Positions 53,001-64,000 of a stretch of 64,000 nt of DNA are shown in pieces (position 1 is the stretch's first letter; each line of letters begins with the position of its first letter). This DNA comes from Augochlora pura (Eukaryota > Arthropoda > Insecta > Hymenoptera > Halictidae). The stretch is taken from contig NC_135779.1 of the NCBI RefSeq assembly GCF_028453695.1, positions 3,906,001 to 3,970,000 on the forward strand, given 5' to 3'. The translations under genes were made by a program, and so were the position numbers. The notes under the pieces were generated by a model. That model searched no databases, had not been told where the DNA came from, and worked only from the letters and a program-made list of their open reading frames with translations.

Positions 53001-56000
53001 AGCTTTATTGCGGCCGTTAAGTGTTATACTGCCGAACGGGGACGTCGTTGCACTTGAGGAAAATGTTTCCTTAATATTTTTAATAGGTGACAGCGTTACT
53101 TCTTAATTTATGTTTCTCACATTACTTTTTTCTAATTAAAGAATATTGACGAAATTAATTTCTTTCTGAAAGCAGATTAACCGGACTTGGTTGGTATTAA
53201 AAGGGTGAACTTTGCAACCCCTTTGCATCTTGTAGATTCGAACTAGCTTTAATTTATTTAAAAGATTGTATTAAAAATTGAGCTTTAAGTGTGATGAAAA
53301 AATTACGTCACTCTTGCACGACTCCACTAAGTGTTAAGAAAATAATAGTCGAAGTTTGCGTTTCGAGAGAGAGAGAAACTTGAAATTTTTCTGTTCGTTT
53401 AAAATTCGGGGGCGCATTGTCCAAGGGGAATGGACACGTTGCCGACGTCGAAAGACAACCGTCGAGTGCAATTAAATAGCTTACGTCGAGCAACATCAGC
53501 GACGGATTGGTGAGCAGCTCGCAGGCTATGCTCGTCCTCTTCTTCTCGCCGCCGGATAATCCCCGTTTCGTGTAATCTCCGATAACTGAAAAATAAAAAC
53601 GCGATCTCCCATTAACGAAACGGACCGATAATTCCGCGTAATCGACGCGCCTCGAACCCGTAGGCCGGTCGTTCTTGAAATAATAAATGAGAATAGAGAG
53701 AGATAGGTCGGTGGTTCCGTTCCGTTCCGTTTCGGAGCAGGTTTATGAGAAAAGGTGAGCAAGTTACGATCGCGGAAATCGTCGATCAGAATGGCAGCAT
53801 CAACGAAGCGCGGCGACTGAAAGACGAAACGGCCGTTTCTTACCGGTGGAAGTCGTAAATTGTTACGGGGTCCGTGCATAAACAAATTACGGGCGAATTT
53901 ACTGGCCGGACTGGAACGTCGACGAAAGTGGGACAATTTTGTGTACCGGTCTCGGATCGCGGATACTTTGATCTCCGGGATTAGAAAATGATCGCGATCG
54001 AGCGACGCGTGCTCGGGAGAAAGAATTCTCGATCGCGAAAAGGTTCGACGTTGCTTTTTACGTGCACGGTGTTAGGGTTTCGTCTGCTGCGAGATTCGGA
54101 GTCCCTTCGGCTGGCTGTTGACGTTATTTTTATAGCTTTAATAAAATGGCAATAACGTTTAATCGCACGTTTAAATATTTACTACGATGTTACCCTTAAT
54201 TTCACAATACTTTATCTATCAATTCGACACTTTTCAGGATATTTTAAAATATTTCGATGGTCGCGTGTCTTTTACCGAAGTTAAAATTGTTCTACATACT
54301 TCATAGAATTCCAAATGTAATTTCATTTATCTATTTTTACTTATTTAAAAATCATTCTATTCATTTAACGCTTTATTCTTCGGATGGTCAGAAATTTCAG
54401 GACAATTTAACTTAACAAAATTGATCTTTTTGTTGCCTCTATTACATAATATCTAATGAAAAATTGTAACCATCGCGCTAATACCTTCCATTGTATGCTC
54501 TAATATCTTTTAAAAATATTCAAATAAATAAATGCACGTGATAAAAATATCTCCAGAGGGAAAATGTCCAGAGGCGACTTCCGCAGCGTGTACATTTCGA
54601 ACAACGGTGGCAGAAACCCTCCCCCCCCCCCCCCCCCCCCCCCCCCGGTTTCCTCTCGTCCGACGGACAGCCATCGGAAAATAATGCCCGGCGTCCGAGC
54701 CGTCGTACTTTTGTCACCGACTGTATGCGCGCCGCGTCTGGCGTGGCCCACCCTCCGTCGAACCGATCCACCTCCCGAAACTCGAACGGCCGAGAAACAG
54801 TTAAACAGGAAGTCGGCTCGAAAGTTTCGGCGGTCGATGCACACGGGAGAAGAGTGTAAAAAAAAAAAAGAAAAAACCAGAAAAAAAGGCCGACGCGAAC
54901 GGATGGAAACTGCGGGGCTCGCCCCCGATCGATAGTCGCGCCGGCGGCGGCGTTGGTAACGAGCTTCCTGGCTGAACAAACCTACTCCATATTAACAATA
55001 ATACCGCGACGCTTTGTTGAGCCTGGCCGGCAGCGCGGACACGACCCTTTCGAAGCGATGCGGTTGCATTATTATGCATTTTCGAAACGCTTCCTGCCAC
55101 TTCGAACGAGCTTTCCGGCTGGACAAGTCCGCTCCGTATTAACCACCGGCATGCGTAAAGAGGTGGGATCAGGAAACTGTCCGCGGTGTTTCAAATATGT
55201 ATTTCCGTTCTCTAAAAGTGTTCGTCTATAAATTTCTCTTATCCCAGCGGGTATCCGGATGTATTGTTTCAACGGTGTTGCGTGAATAAATACACGTCGA
55301 CCGGAACAAATAATATTTATAGCAGTGAACACTTATATGGCAGGGTCGAGAATAAAAACGCGAGAGAATTAAAGACATTCGCGAAGCATTCGTGAGACTA
55401 AACTAGAAACTCTCGTCGATTGAAAATAATATCGGTCAACAAATCGGGGCATACTTTACCAGTTTTTAGTAACAACCTATTTTTAGACGATTGATTGTCT
55501 ATAATAAGAAGTTGGCGATACAGTTTCACAGTCAAAGAAATCGATCGCTATTCTCCGAACGGTTCATTTTTGAAATCCTACGTAATTAATTGAACTGGAA
55601 ATGTCGATCAACTTCGGTAAATTAGTTTGTTTCGGTAAAAGAGAATCGTTAATTAATCGTCTGACCATCGGTCGGAATTAAAGCGTGTCTAATTGTTAAT
55701 TGCAATTCCCGACTAAGCCGGAGATTCAACAGATAATCGGGATTAACGTTGTAAAGGGTGAGGACAATAGTTGTTAATTAAAATTTCAGTCGACCGAAAT
55801 ACTCACTGGTGTCTTGGCAGCCGACGAGGTCGAGGACCTCGATGATATGATCCACGCACTGCATCTTCTGGGAGTGCGAGAACGTGTCCGGAAGCCTGAG
55901 CCTCGCCTGGTACTGGAACCGAAGAAAACAAAAACACGATAAAGTCGCGGTGGCGAAAAAGCGATCCCGCCGATGATCGGCGGGATCTGGACGCGTCGGC

Positions 56001-59000
56001 GTCGAACCGGTAGATCGGTATCGTTTTTCGGCCGCCATTAACCCGGCCCGGCCCGAGACACGTCCCGGCCCCGTTTACGCATCGAACGGTAACGTAAGCA
56101 AAAGCCGGCGCGCCGCTGCATTTCCGTTTCGTAACATCCACAGCCCACTTCGCGTCTATTATTACCATCTGACACGTATCCTCGGGGATGCACCGGCCCC
56201 ACGCTCGTAATCGTGATCGTTAAATCAATTACGATAACGCGGCCGGTGCCGGAGATTAAGCCGAGGGGGGGAGGGGGGGGGCGGGGGGGCATCCCGCCTT
56301 GCCGCGATTACACCCTGCTCCGGGACCGGATCTGTTTTCGGCCGGCCCCCCCGGGTGTCTCGCGGATCGGCCTGACCCCTTTCCGGAAACCGATCTCGCC
56401 GTACGGTGCATAATGCCTGCACCGGTCCCGATGCAGCCGCTCGTTTTCATCCGGAAACGATTAACCCCCTGCCCGACCATCTCTTTCGACCTTCTCTCCC
56501 CTGAACGTTGCCGCCAGCGGCCACCTTTCGACTAATTCACTTTATATCCTCGTACCTTTCCATTCACCAACTGTTATTCGGAAAATTATTCCGAACTCTT
56601 CGACTACTGCGTTTCGGATTTGAAAATTAATTTTTCCGACATGCACCTTTCTCTGATTTTATAAGGATTTGCAAAGAACCTCGAAAATGTGATTCGAATC
56701 GATTCAATGCAATTTAATTCAATTTAATATAATCTAATTCAATTTAATATAATTCAATTCGATTTAATATAATTCAATTCAATTTAATATAATTCAATTC
56801 GATTTAATATAATTCAATTCGATTTAATTTATTTTAATTCAATTTAATTCAATTTAATCCAATTTAATTAAATTCAACATATTTATATATACAGGTAAGT
56901 AATATAAAAGACACAATTTATGTCGAGTAAAAGAGATTCAGTGAATCAAGTAAACAGTTTCTAAAGACTTGTTCGATTCCTAGTAACATTGGCTGCAAAT
57001 ATGCCAATCTTATCGCCACTGCTGCTAATGAATGCATACGTCCTGTAAAACGGGTCAATCGAACTAAATCTTGATTAGTACAGCGAGGTTCGAACGGGCA
57101 GGGCTGACCCAGCGCAACGAGGTGGGCCATTAAATTCTACGAGCGAAGTAACGCTAGGATAGTTCGTCAATTTAGCTTTCCCCATCTTAATTTGATTTAC
57201 ATTAACTTTGCGAAATATTTAAGATAGCGACGACGTAGAAAATACCCCCAAGTTTTCATTAAAATATACGAAGAATGCTTCGAGAAGCTCGAATTTATGG
57301 TTTATAGTAAAAATTTAAATAAACATGCGATAAATTGTAAAGTTCCTTTTTCTCGAAAGAAATTATTGCGATCGAAAATCGATCATAAAATTGTAATTGT
57401 AAAGTGAAATATAGTGCGGTATATGAAATGCACAGATTTTACAGGAAAATCACAGAGTAAAGCGTGCATTTCACACGATCATTGTTATTAACAATCTCGA
57501 TGCAGAGCCGATTAGATTCGGACAAGACGCGCAAAAATAAGTGACGTTCCAGAAACACACATTCCTCCGGGCGGAGCGGAGTGATCAATAAAAAAAATCC
57601 GTCGAGCTCGTTAAACGTTCCATCGGGAGAGCCGAGGATAATAAAAATGTCGCGCACGTTCTCCCCGGGACAAGGCTCCCGAGAATTTTCGATTATCGAG
57701 AGCCGGCGTAGCCGACTCGTGAAAAACTCGGGGGAAGTTGTGCTCGCAGTCGATCCTTCGGCTGCTCCAATTCGCGTGTTCGACGAGGCCCCGCGCCGCG
57801 CCGCGCCGCCGCCGCGCGGCCGCCGCCTGCGAGCCTGTCGCAGACGGTTTCCACGGTCTATTTTCTATTGAATTCCGCCCGCGTTTTCTATCATCCGCCG
57901 GGACACCCTGTATGTTTTTTCCCCGAGATGACAGTTCGACTGCAATGCAGTCTCGGGGCGAGGCCGGGCTGTTTCTCCTCGTCGCACCGCGGCCGAACGG
58001 AGACAAAAGACCGCGACAGAATTCTAAAGAGGCGCCCCGAGGCGGCCCGCGTCGTCCTCGTGTTTTCCTTCGATTCCGCTCGCACACGCTCGAACACGCG
58101 CGTTCCACCGAATTATCGGCCGCGCGCGCGCGCGCCCGCGCGAACACGTTCCGCGCGTCTCCGAGGAAAGTCCGCGCGCACTACGTGCCGAATCGCGCGC
58201 CGCTTATGGTTGCTCGGTGCACGGGGCGTGGACACATTTCGCCTCGAATCGAGTCAAAAGTACAATCGTTCGAAGCGGGGAACACAGTAAATTCGCCTAA
58301 ATTGCCAGTCGGAAATTGTCCGTCGAGAAGGAACAACTTGGCAGGAGGAGAATACGATTAGCCGAGCCTCGCGGTTCGATATTACAGTTGTCGATTATTA
58401 ACGACGAGTTGTCCAGTTTTGAAAATAAGCTGTCCATTTCTGTAAATAAATTGTCCATTTCTGTAAATAAGTTGTCCATTTTTGTAAATAAGTTGTCCAG
58501 TTTTGTAAATAAATTATCCAGTTTTGTAAATAAATTGTCCATTTTTGTAAATAAGTTGTCCATTTTTGTAAATAAATTGCAGGACAATTTAGAAGAATTT
58601 ACTGTAGGGATGTTTCGATCGAATCGTCGCCGTTTCCTCGGCGTTTCGCTTCGTTTCGCACACGAGATTCAAAGGAAACCGATTTCACGCGCTCGCAGAG
58701 CACTCTGCTCGGAGGCTGACAAAATGGCGGCGGGCGGCAACTTTTCAAGGGTCAGCGCGCGAAGCGGACGCTTCCCTCTGCCAGATAATTTGAAAATGAA
58801 CCGCGACGAGAAGAATCGCCGCCAAATGGGTGCATTATCTGTCCGCTTATGGACCGTCGTATTTCGGGCCCAATTTTCTGACTAATAAACATGTGCGAGC
58901 AGCATTAAGTTATTTTAGCAATGGCCGAAAATAATGCGAACAACGCGGCACTCTTGCTAAATTTATATTTCTTGCAGAATAAAGTCTACCGACTTCAATA

Positions 59001-62000
59001 TTCAAATCTAAACCGATGATGAGTGTTATATAAAATTATTAATTATAAATTGAGAGCTTGTGATATATAGATATATCTACGGAAATCTGATCAGTAGTTC
59101 CGAGTTTGAGCTTTCGTATTTCCAAAATCAAGCAGACGCTTAATATGAAATATTTCTGCGACTAAAGTTTAGACTGCGGATTTTTGATTCAAAATAATAA
59201 TTTTAATTCACAGTAATTCCATTCGTAAGTACTTAATTGCTCCATAAAAATACATAAAAATCGCAGTCTATCAATGTCCTACCATGATCCTTTACTTCCC
59301 CTAAAGTCCCAAAACGGGCAACTTTTGACGGAAGCTTTTTGTTGCATTTTTTATAATCGATTAAATTGGCATAGTTCACTCAATGCAAAAATCGTCGCTG
59401 GTTTTCTTTCCGCTTCTGCGATTTTTCACGTAGAAAGACTTTTCGAAAATCGAACGTACAGGCTTCGCCGAACGATTTCATTGTCTGAAAACAGTGAAAT
59501 CATGGTCGTCGCCGCCGCGGCTCGTGCCCGACCGAATCCGAGAGGTCAGAAGCTTCCGCATACCAGGGGTGTCGGCGGCATAAAATTGTCGTTTCGAAAG
59601 CTGCGAAAATTCGACGAGTCCTGGCAAACACGTTTCGTTACGAGTAGTCCAGTTTCCCCGTATAGCCGTGAGATGACCGCTATACAACGCACGCGGCGAA
59701 ATATCATCGGCCAGCACTTTCTCTCTCCGCATAACGGATCCTCTTGTGTAACGGACTCCGGCTGCTGAGAAAATGGCGCGTCCGTCCGCGTTCGTCGAGC
59801 CGACCACGGCCTCTCTTCGATCCTTTAAAGCCCCGTCCACAACGGCGCGCGACGGTTTCCCAAAAAAATTTCACCCAGCCCCACCTTCCGCCCTTCCTTC
59901 TTCCTCCATTCTCTGCTCTTCGAAAATCCCAAACGCGTCTGCGATCGCAAACCGGTCTACAAAATCAACCAGGATGTTCCCAAGCAACCAGGACTCGATA
60001 AAAAAAATTAAATAATTTATCTATTCCTTTCGGAAAGTATCGTTATTCTTCCAGCGTTATCTGCAACATACTACTTAAGATTTTTAACAAAATCAAGGCT
60101 AAGACGCATAAAATCGCTGTCAGAAATTTAAAAAATTTGCACACTATAGACTTTATTTAAAAAATTCAAAATCTTCGATTCGATATATTGTTCTTAAATG
60201 GAATTAAAATGATTATACTGTGATTATCACAATTTTTTCCGCCGCAGATTCGCTTATCAGCTCGAACCGATCGCTAAGAAAATTGAGCGTTGTCCCATGG
60301 AGGGACATCCTTCTTTTAGGTTAGAACAGTGTCCAGGTGGCCGAAGTAAAATTGCCAGGTGAACGGTAGGACGCGGCTTAAAGTCCTCGGAGGAGGCGAC
60401 GCCGGGCGTTTGGCTCCCGGCCCGCATTCCGCGCGCGCACGAACGCGAGTAGGTGTCCTCCTAATTTTCGGTCGCGGGGCCCTCGTAAATCGCGGCCGAT
60501 AAACTTGGCACGGTTGCCGGCTGATTTTCCGGGAAAACGAGGAAACGTCGCGATCGCGGCCGCGCCACTTTCCTATTCTGCTGCTCCTACGAGGGGGCGA
60601 AGCTCCGCGCCTCCGCGCCTCCGCGATTGGGTTACTGGGAAGCGAGTCTGGGAATGTTCGGCTTCGCGATTTGCGAGATGCCGCGTCGGCTGGTTCTCAA
60701 ACACGGTCGACCGGCTAGAAATTCGAATTCCTGCGTATTTCCTAGGATTCTAAACGTTCGAGTGATGCACGAACGTCTGGAGACTGCGGCGCGCGCCTGC
60801 CCGGTTAATTAACTGTACACGCGTCCGTAGAATCTGTACGGCGATGTGATCGTTTCACTCAACCCTTTGCTTTCACGATCGCATAGATTTTCAATTATTC
60901 GTATTTAATTATGTTTCGAATTAATTGCGACGACTTCTTTTAGGTTTTGATAGCAGCAGAATTTTTGTTTGATTTTGAAAGAAGAAACGAATTCGTCGAA
61001 AGACCGGCTCGATATTAACAATTTACCTACCGGTAGTCTATAAATCTGCTCTTTCATCCGATCTTATGAACGGTTGTCATAGCAAACGATAATTTGTTGT
61101 CTGCTACTGAGATAAAAACGTTTGATTGTACTAATGTCAGCTCTAATATTGTTATACAATTTACAAAATATTAGATAACTTTCGCGATCGATAAAATAAT
61201 TAAAATAAAAACAGAAACTAAAATCTAACATTGAGCTACTGTAAGCTAATACTTTTATACAATTATTTAAATATTATATACCTGCCGCGAATAATAAAAT
61301 GAATGAAATAAAAATAGAATAACTATGGTTCAATGCCAACGTAATGAAAATATAAAAATGCTAGTAGATTTAATTACCCTATAATAATTCAGCCCTCGTA
61401 GCTAATTTTTGCAGTCGTCGATTGTTAATAACTATAAAAACGATCTGCGAGGATAATTGTTTCGTCCCTTCCCAAATAGTCCATTTTTCTTTGCAAGCTG
61501 GGGGACAATTGAAAAGAATTCACTGTAACCGGAAGGCAGAATTTTAGATTTCTTTCAGTGGATTCTTTTTATCGCGACGAGTAAATAGCAGATACGTAAT
61601 GACAAAAGGATATAGAAAATGGTATCGTGCACTCCAATTCTTTTTATCCCAACGAGCGCGCGGATATCGTACACCACCGTCTGACCATGCCCGTCCGATT
61701 CTACTAGCTCCTACTAGCGCCGCTATTACGTCTAGTTCCCGCCCGCGACAGAGCTTCCTATTCTCTCGACTTTACCCCTTTGTTCCGGTTCGCCTGTCAA
61801 CTAGGCAACCTTTCGAATCTCGGCGGGCCTACCCGGTCGATCCAAGACGAATCTCCGATAACCCGGGGTGTATCGCTTTAACGCGAGACGATCGTTCGCG
61901 AGTCGCATAAACACGGGAACATCTGTGTTCCCTCCCCCGGTGGACTTTTCTTTTCGCGAGACTCTCGTGGACACGCTCCGTCGAAATGAGCTCGTCCGCG

Positions 62001-62733
62001 CCGCGATAACGAAGCAATTAATCCGACCGGGATGGCTCTGTCGAATTTTTATGCGGGGAGGAAAAAAAGAAGGCGGGACGAGAAAGTGTCCTGATGGTTC
62101 TCTTATCTATCGGCGTTACGGCGTTAACAGCGGTCGTATACGTTCGGGAAGGACATTGGTTTTTATTAAGAGGACCGTCCGCGCGCCGGATTGCTCATGC
62201 AAATGCAACCAGAACGGAACGATCGCGCGAGGAATTTATCGGTCCATGTCAATGGGGTCGGCACGGACGGGAGAGAACATCTCTTCGATCGTTGTGTTAC
62301 AGGCGGTTTATGGACACCGCGTTGTTCGTTCGTTCGTTCGTTCGCCTTTCTTTTTTTTCTTCTTTTCGGCCAGAAGCAGTCGAAGATTTCGGAGAGAACA
62401 CGCCGTTACCGACGATACGTATAATATCGGGATGTTTATGGTGCTCGTTCCCCGACGGTTCCTTTTTTTCGCCTGTTCGTTACGAAACGGGGAATGCCGT
62501 CTCTCGCGGATAGCCGAAACAATCGCGGCCGGCCCGGCTGGATATAATCTCGGGGACACTCACCTCGAGGGTCTGCCGCAACGTCAGATCGGGGAAGAAT
62601 ACGTCCTGCTGCTGCACGTAGCAGATCCTTCGGCGCCATCTTTTCGTCAGCCTTTCCCGGTTCAGCCAGATTTCACCCCCGTCGACGCCCACGCGGCCCG
62701 ACAGACAGTTCAGCAGCGTGGTTTTGCCGCAAC
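38091..62733 (-). CDS. ABC transporter subfamily G half-transporter (5' part outside window)
   Basis: White-family (ABCG) half-transporter, ATPase domain first and six-helix membrane domain second; substrate unknown, lipids or other small hydrophobic molecules being typical for the family. Ten exons in frame: 62733-62564, 55912-55807, 53585-53485, 52686-52431, 51363-51193, 50512-50391, 45264-45057, 42061-41847, 39391-39183, 38283-38091, about 583 residues. Visible motifs: second half of Walker A (CGKTTLLN), Q-loop (YVQQQD), signature (LSGGEKKRTS), Walker B with D-loop (SLMLLD|EPTSGLDS across a splice) and H-loop (VTVHQPSS). A His-rich linker (DHLIHYHEHHISHN) and a Ser-rich stretch precede FWSQFK. 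Membrane segments include LQTIALGLLAGLLWL, ERLSGSYRLSAYYLAK with following helices, and a last helix before LRYYRVPK-stop. The linker exon's donor is uncertain: 51193 or 51178, both preserving frame. It resembles the plant ABCG22-type subgroup and its insect relatives more than White itself. The N-terminus lies right of the window. Confidence 0.92.
41209..41645. mobile_element. fold-back element with ~130-base inverted arms, in an ABCG intron
   Basis: The left arm (from about 41226, ACTTTAAGGGTCCAGAGAT) and right arm (ending about 41632) are imperfect inverted copies over roughly 130 bases each; both encode the same fragment pattern (RRKIQV...KSYTRLKLT) when read outward. The middle is about 140 bases and contains CGCCATCTAGCGG. 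There is no transposase, so this is a non-autonomous element. Outer limits are approximate and no target duplication is certain. Confidence 0.7.
43742..43845. repeat. AATAAAT-type tandem repeat in ABCG intron
   Basis: Imperfect tandem units of the kind AAATAAATT / AGATAAAGT, about 100 bases. Confidence 0.7.
45371..45731. mobile_element. TA-flanked fold-back MITE in ABCG intron
   Basis: Two inverted arms of more than 100 bases. The inner 40 bases are nearly identical (AAAAACAGTGACCAAT followed by GCGAGCTC) and the outer parts are diverged (GAGGTCATTTGGAGAA against GAAGTCATTTTAAATAA). The outer ends read TACAAGGTGTTTTAAAAATT and TATAGGATATCCCAAAAGT, resembling the TACAGGGTGTCCCAAAA ends common in insect mariner-type MITEs. 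No open frame. Confidence 0.7.
47847..48134. mobile_element. probable decayed TTAA-type MITE
   Basis: The left end is TTAA followed by CCCCTTGCCATAC and a subterminal ACGAGCCTAACTCGT palindrome, very similar to the end at 63487. The right end is decayed (GATCAAGGCAATGATAA), so the right limit is tentative. Confidence 0.4.
51542..51809. mobile_element. TTAA-flanked MITE carrying an internal tandem repeat
   Basis: TTAA at 51538-51541 and 51810-51813. Ends begin CCCTC on both strands and diverge afterwards. The interior contains the 38-base tandem array listed separately. No coding capacity. Confidence 0.5.
51595..51735. repeat. 38-base tandem repeat, nearly four copies
   Basis: Units begin TTGACNNTACCGATA at 51595, 51633, 51671 and 51709, each followed by TTTATAAAAGTATAATGTAA with a few substitutions. 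Confidence 0.9.
52119..52317. mobile_element. probable decayed TTAA-type MITE
   Basis: TTAA at 52115-52118 followed by CCCTTTGCAATCGC; the other side ends CTGCAAACGATTAA (TTAA 52318-52321). The shared core is TTTGCA next to each TTAA. The interior is AT-rich without coding sequence. Confidence 0.4.
56704..56875. repeat. AATTCAATTTAATAT minisatellite
   Basis: About 170 bases of tandem 10- to 20-base units built from AATTCAATT(T/C)AATATAATT variants. Confidence 0.85.
58409..58578. repeat. 21-base minisatellite, about eight copies
   Basis: Tandem units of the kind TTGTCCATTTCTGTAAATAAG, 21 bases each and hence in frame. They encode a repeating NKLSIFV heptad on the plus strand and a repeating LFTKMDN heptad on the minus strand. 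It lies in an intron and is not evidence of a gene. Confidence 0.9.
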
Positions 62734-64000
62734 CTGCGCAAAAAAAGTCAAGCGACCCCTTTAAACGACACGCGCCTCGAGACGAGAACATCGTTGTCCT
62801 TTGGCGCTACGACGTGCCGCGGGTCTGCCGCGAGCTCGGGCTCCCCGGCCGCGCGTAACTCCTTTAAAAACGCGAGAACCGTCTTGACGCTTGATCGCGT
62901 GCCAAAATACTTTTGCAGTTTACGGCGGCCACGCTATTTTCGGACTAAACAAACCGGGCGACAACTCCTTACGATGTTCGGAAACATACCCCAAAAGTTC
63001 CATGCGGATTCTAAGAATTGCTGAAGATTCTATTCCAGCACCGGAGCTTTCGGACCTCTCGTCAAATATTTGCAAAAGTGATTTCTTTTGCAACGATTCG
63101 TTGCATTACATATAAAAGAAGAAAGAATTATTTAGCGGTTCTATGACTGTTTTAACAAGTGAGTAAATCACTGTCGCGTAATCTGTCAGTCACTGTGCAG
63201 TATTCAGCGAACAACTGTAGCTTCAGGTGTCTAGAAATAATTAACCCCTTGCACTGTGACTCTTCTCGTGCCGCGTTGATTAGCACTTATTTGTTCTTAA
63301 TATTTTTCCTAATAGGGCCAAACAATTTTGGTGTCTTCTGTTATTTTTATTTACTTTCATTTATAAACTTTGAGAACAGAAGAATTAATTTCGATTTCGA
63401 TTTAAGAGAAATTAATAATATTAATATTTAGTAGATCTTGCATAAAATCTTTGTCACGAGTCTGACTCGTTATTATAGTGCAAGGGGTTAATTTATATTT
63501 CTTTTTCTGTTTTATATATTTTATGAATTCTTGTATCATTTCTTAAGCCTTTCGATGGCGACCACAGATAATATTTATTATCTAATTTTGACAATAAATA
63601 TTTTCTTTTCATCGATCTTGTAACAGTCGTTCTTGAACGGTCGATCAGTGCATCCGCTAACATATCGCATTAGAGAAATTGATAGATAAATTAGATAGAT
63701 AGATAGAGAGAAAGGGGGCGAATGAGCATAGCGACAAAGGCAAGAAAGGGTAGAGTAACGTCAATGGAATCTCCAGAAACCCGGCAAGGTCGAATCGCCC
63801 GATATCGCCGAATATCCCGCGGCTGAATCACGCGGCCGGTTCTAGAGTCGAAGACGCCTCGCGCGTCGCCTAACCGCGCGCCGGAATGGCGTGTTTTCCG
63901 CGCGGAATCGCGCGATCCGCCGGCGGCCCGTAAGATATAGGAGCCGGTGCCGGTCTGCGCTGGCCGCGCGACGTTAACGACAAACCGTGAAACAGAGCAA
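62734..64000 (-). other. ABCG intron sequence to the right edge
   Basis: No exon encoding the first half of Walker A is seen before the window ends, so the upstream exons should lie further right. The final ~300 bases are CpG-rich. A TTAA MITE at 63245-63487 is listed separately. Confidence 0.45.
63245..63487. mobile_element. TTAA-flanked piggyBac-like MITE
   Basis: TTAA at 63241-63244 and 63488-63491, with perfect 11-base terminal inverted repeats (CCCCTTGCACT). A subterminal palindrome (ACGAGTCAGACTCGT) sits beside the right end. Length 243 bases, AT-rich, non-coding. Confidence 0.8.

Larger units (their letters stand above)
55913..62563 (-). other. long ABCG intron, no gene seen
   Basis: About 6.65 kb between the Q-loop exon and the next. 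It contains a G-rich tract at 56265-56287, an AATTCAATTTAATAT array, a 21-base minisatellite, CGCG/CCGCC-rich DNA at 57780-58160 and an AT-rich part at 60.8-61.4 kb. Open frames within it are repeat- or GC-driven and have no recognisable domain. Confidence 0.5.

Noticed and set aside
56459..56480. TTAACCCCCTGCCC as another TTAA element end
   Set aside because: No matching opposite end with TTAA was found nearby.
58316..58885. 189-codon frame with heptad repeats NKLSIFV
   Set aside because: The heptads come from a 21-base minisatellite inside an ABCG intron; the same array is open on the other strand.
62480..62791. Continuous 103-codon frame around the Walker A exon as one coding unit
   Set aside because: Only 62733-62564 is exon: a splice acceptor precedes the Walker A half and a GTGAGT donor follows LRQTLE; the flanks are intron read-through.

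Overview
The window is animal nuclear DNA, almost certainly from an insect and probably a hymenopteran (bee, ant or wasp). The evidence is GT-AG introns of tens of bases to several kilobases, insect-like Ctr1 and Drosha proteins, abundant CT/GA microsatellites, CpG-rich intergenic DNA and short TTAA-flanked elements. The placement in Hymenoptera is an inference from overall character; no marker gene fixes the species.

Layout. (1) 1-6.2 kb: no convincing gene; CpG-rich with CT microsatellites near the left end and one possible splice donor at the edge. (2) 6.4-25.3 kb: a compact, rather AT-rich housekeeping cluster of five genes whose exon chains keep frame throughout. They are ANAPC15 (-, APC/C subunit), Ctr1 (+, copper importer), Rab9 (-, late endosome to Golgi GTPase), Drosha (+, nuclear microRNA processing RNase III) and TRUB2 (-, mitochondrial pseudouridine synthase family). 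Orientation alternates, so ANAPC15/Ctr1 and Rab9/Drosha are divergent pairs and Ctr1/Rab9 and Drosha/TRUB2 are convergent pairs. The Drosha and TRUB2 stop codons are 148 bases apart. (3) 25.3-38.1 kb: a long stretch without a supported gene, rich in CpG, CT tracts, homopolymeric C or G and trinucleotide repeats. One unexplained 318-codon open frame lies on the minus strand. (4) 38.1-62.7 kb and beyond the right edge: one long-intron ABCG half-transporter gene on the minus strand. Ten exons are present, from the second half of Walker A to the stop codon; the N-terminus is outside the window.

Mobile and repeat DNA: at least five short TTAA-bounded elements with CCC(C)TY-type ends resemble piggyBac-derived MITEs. 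Two are larger fold-back elements with inverted arms of roughly 130 bases or more. There are several mini- and microsatellites.

The five cluster genes do not form a pathway. I did not find a clearly new biological system. The most interesting points are a hairpin upstream of Drosha, the displaced catalytic aspartate and GC-AG intron in TRUB2, a Rab9 tail extending past its cysteine pair, and the TTAA element family.
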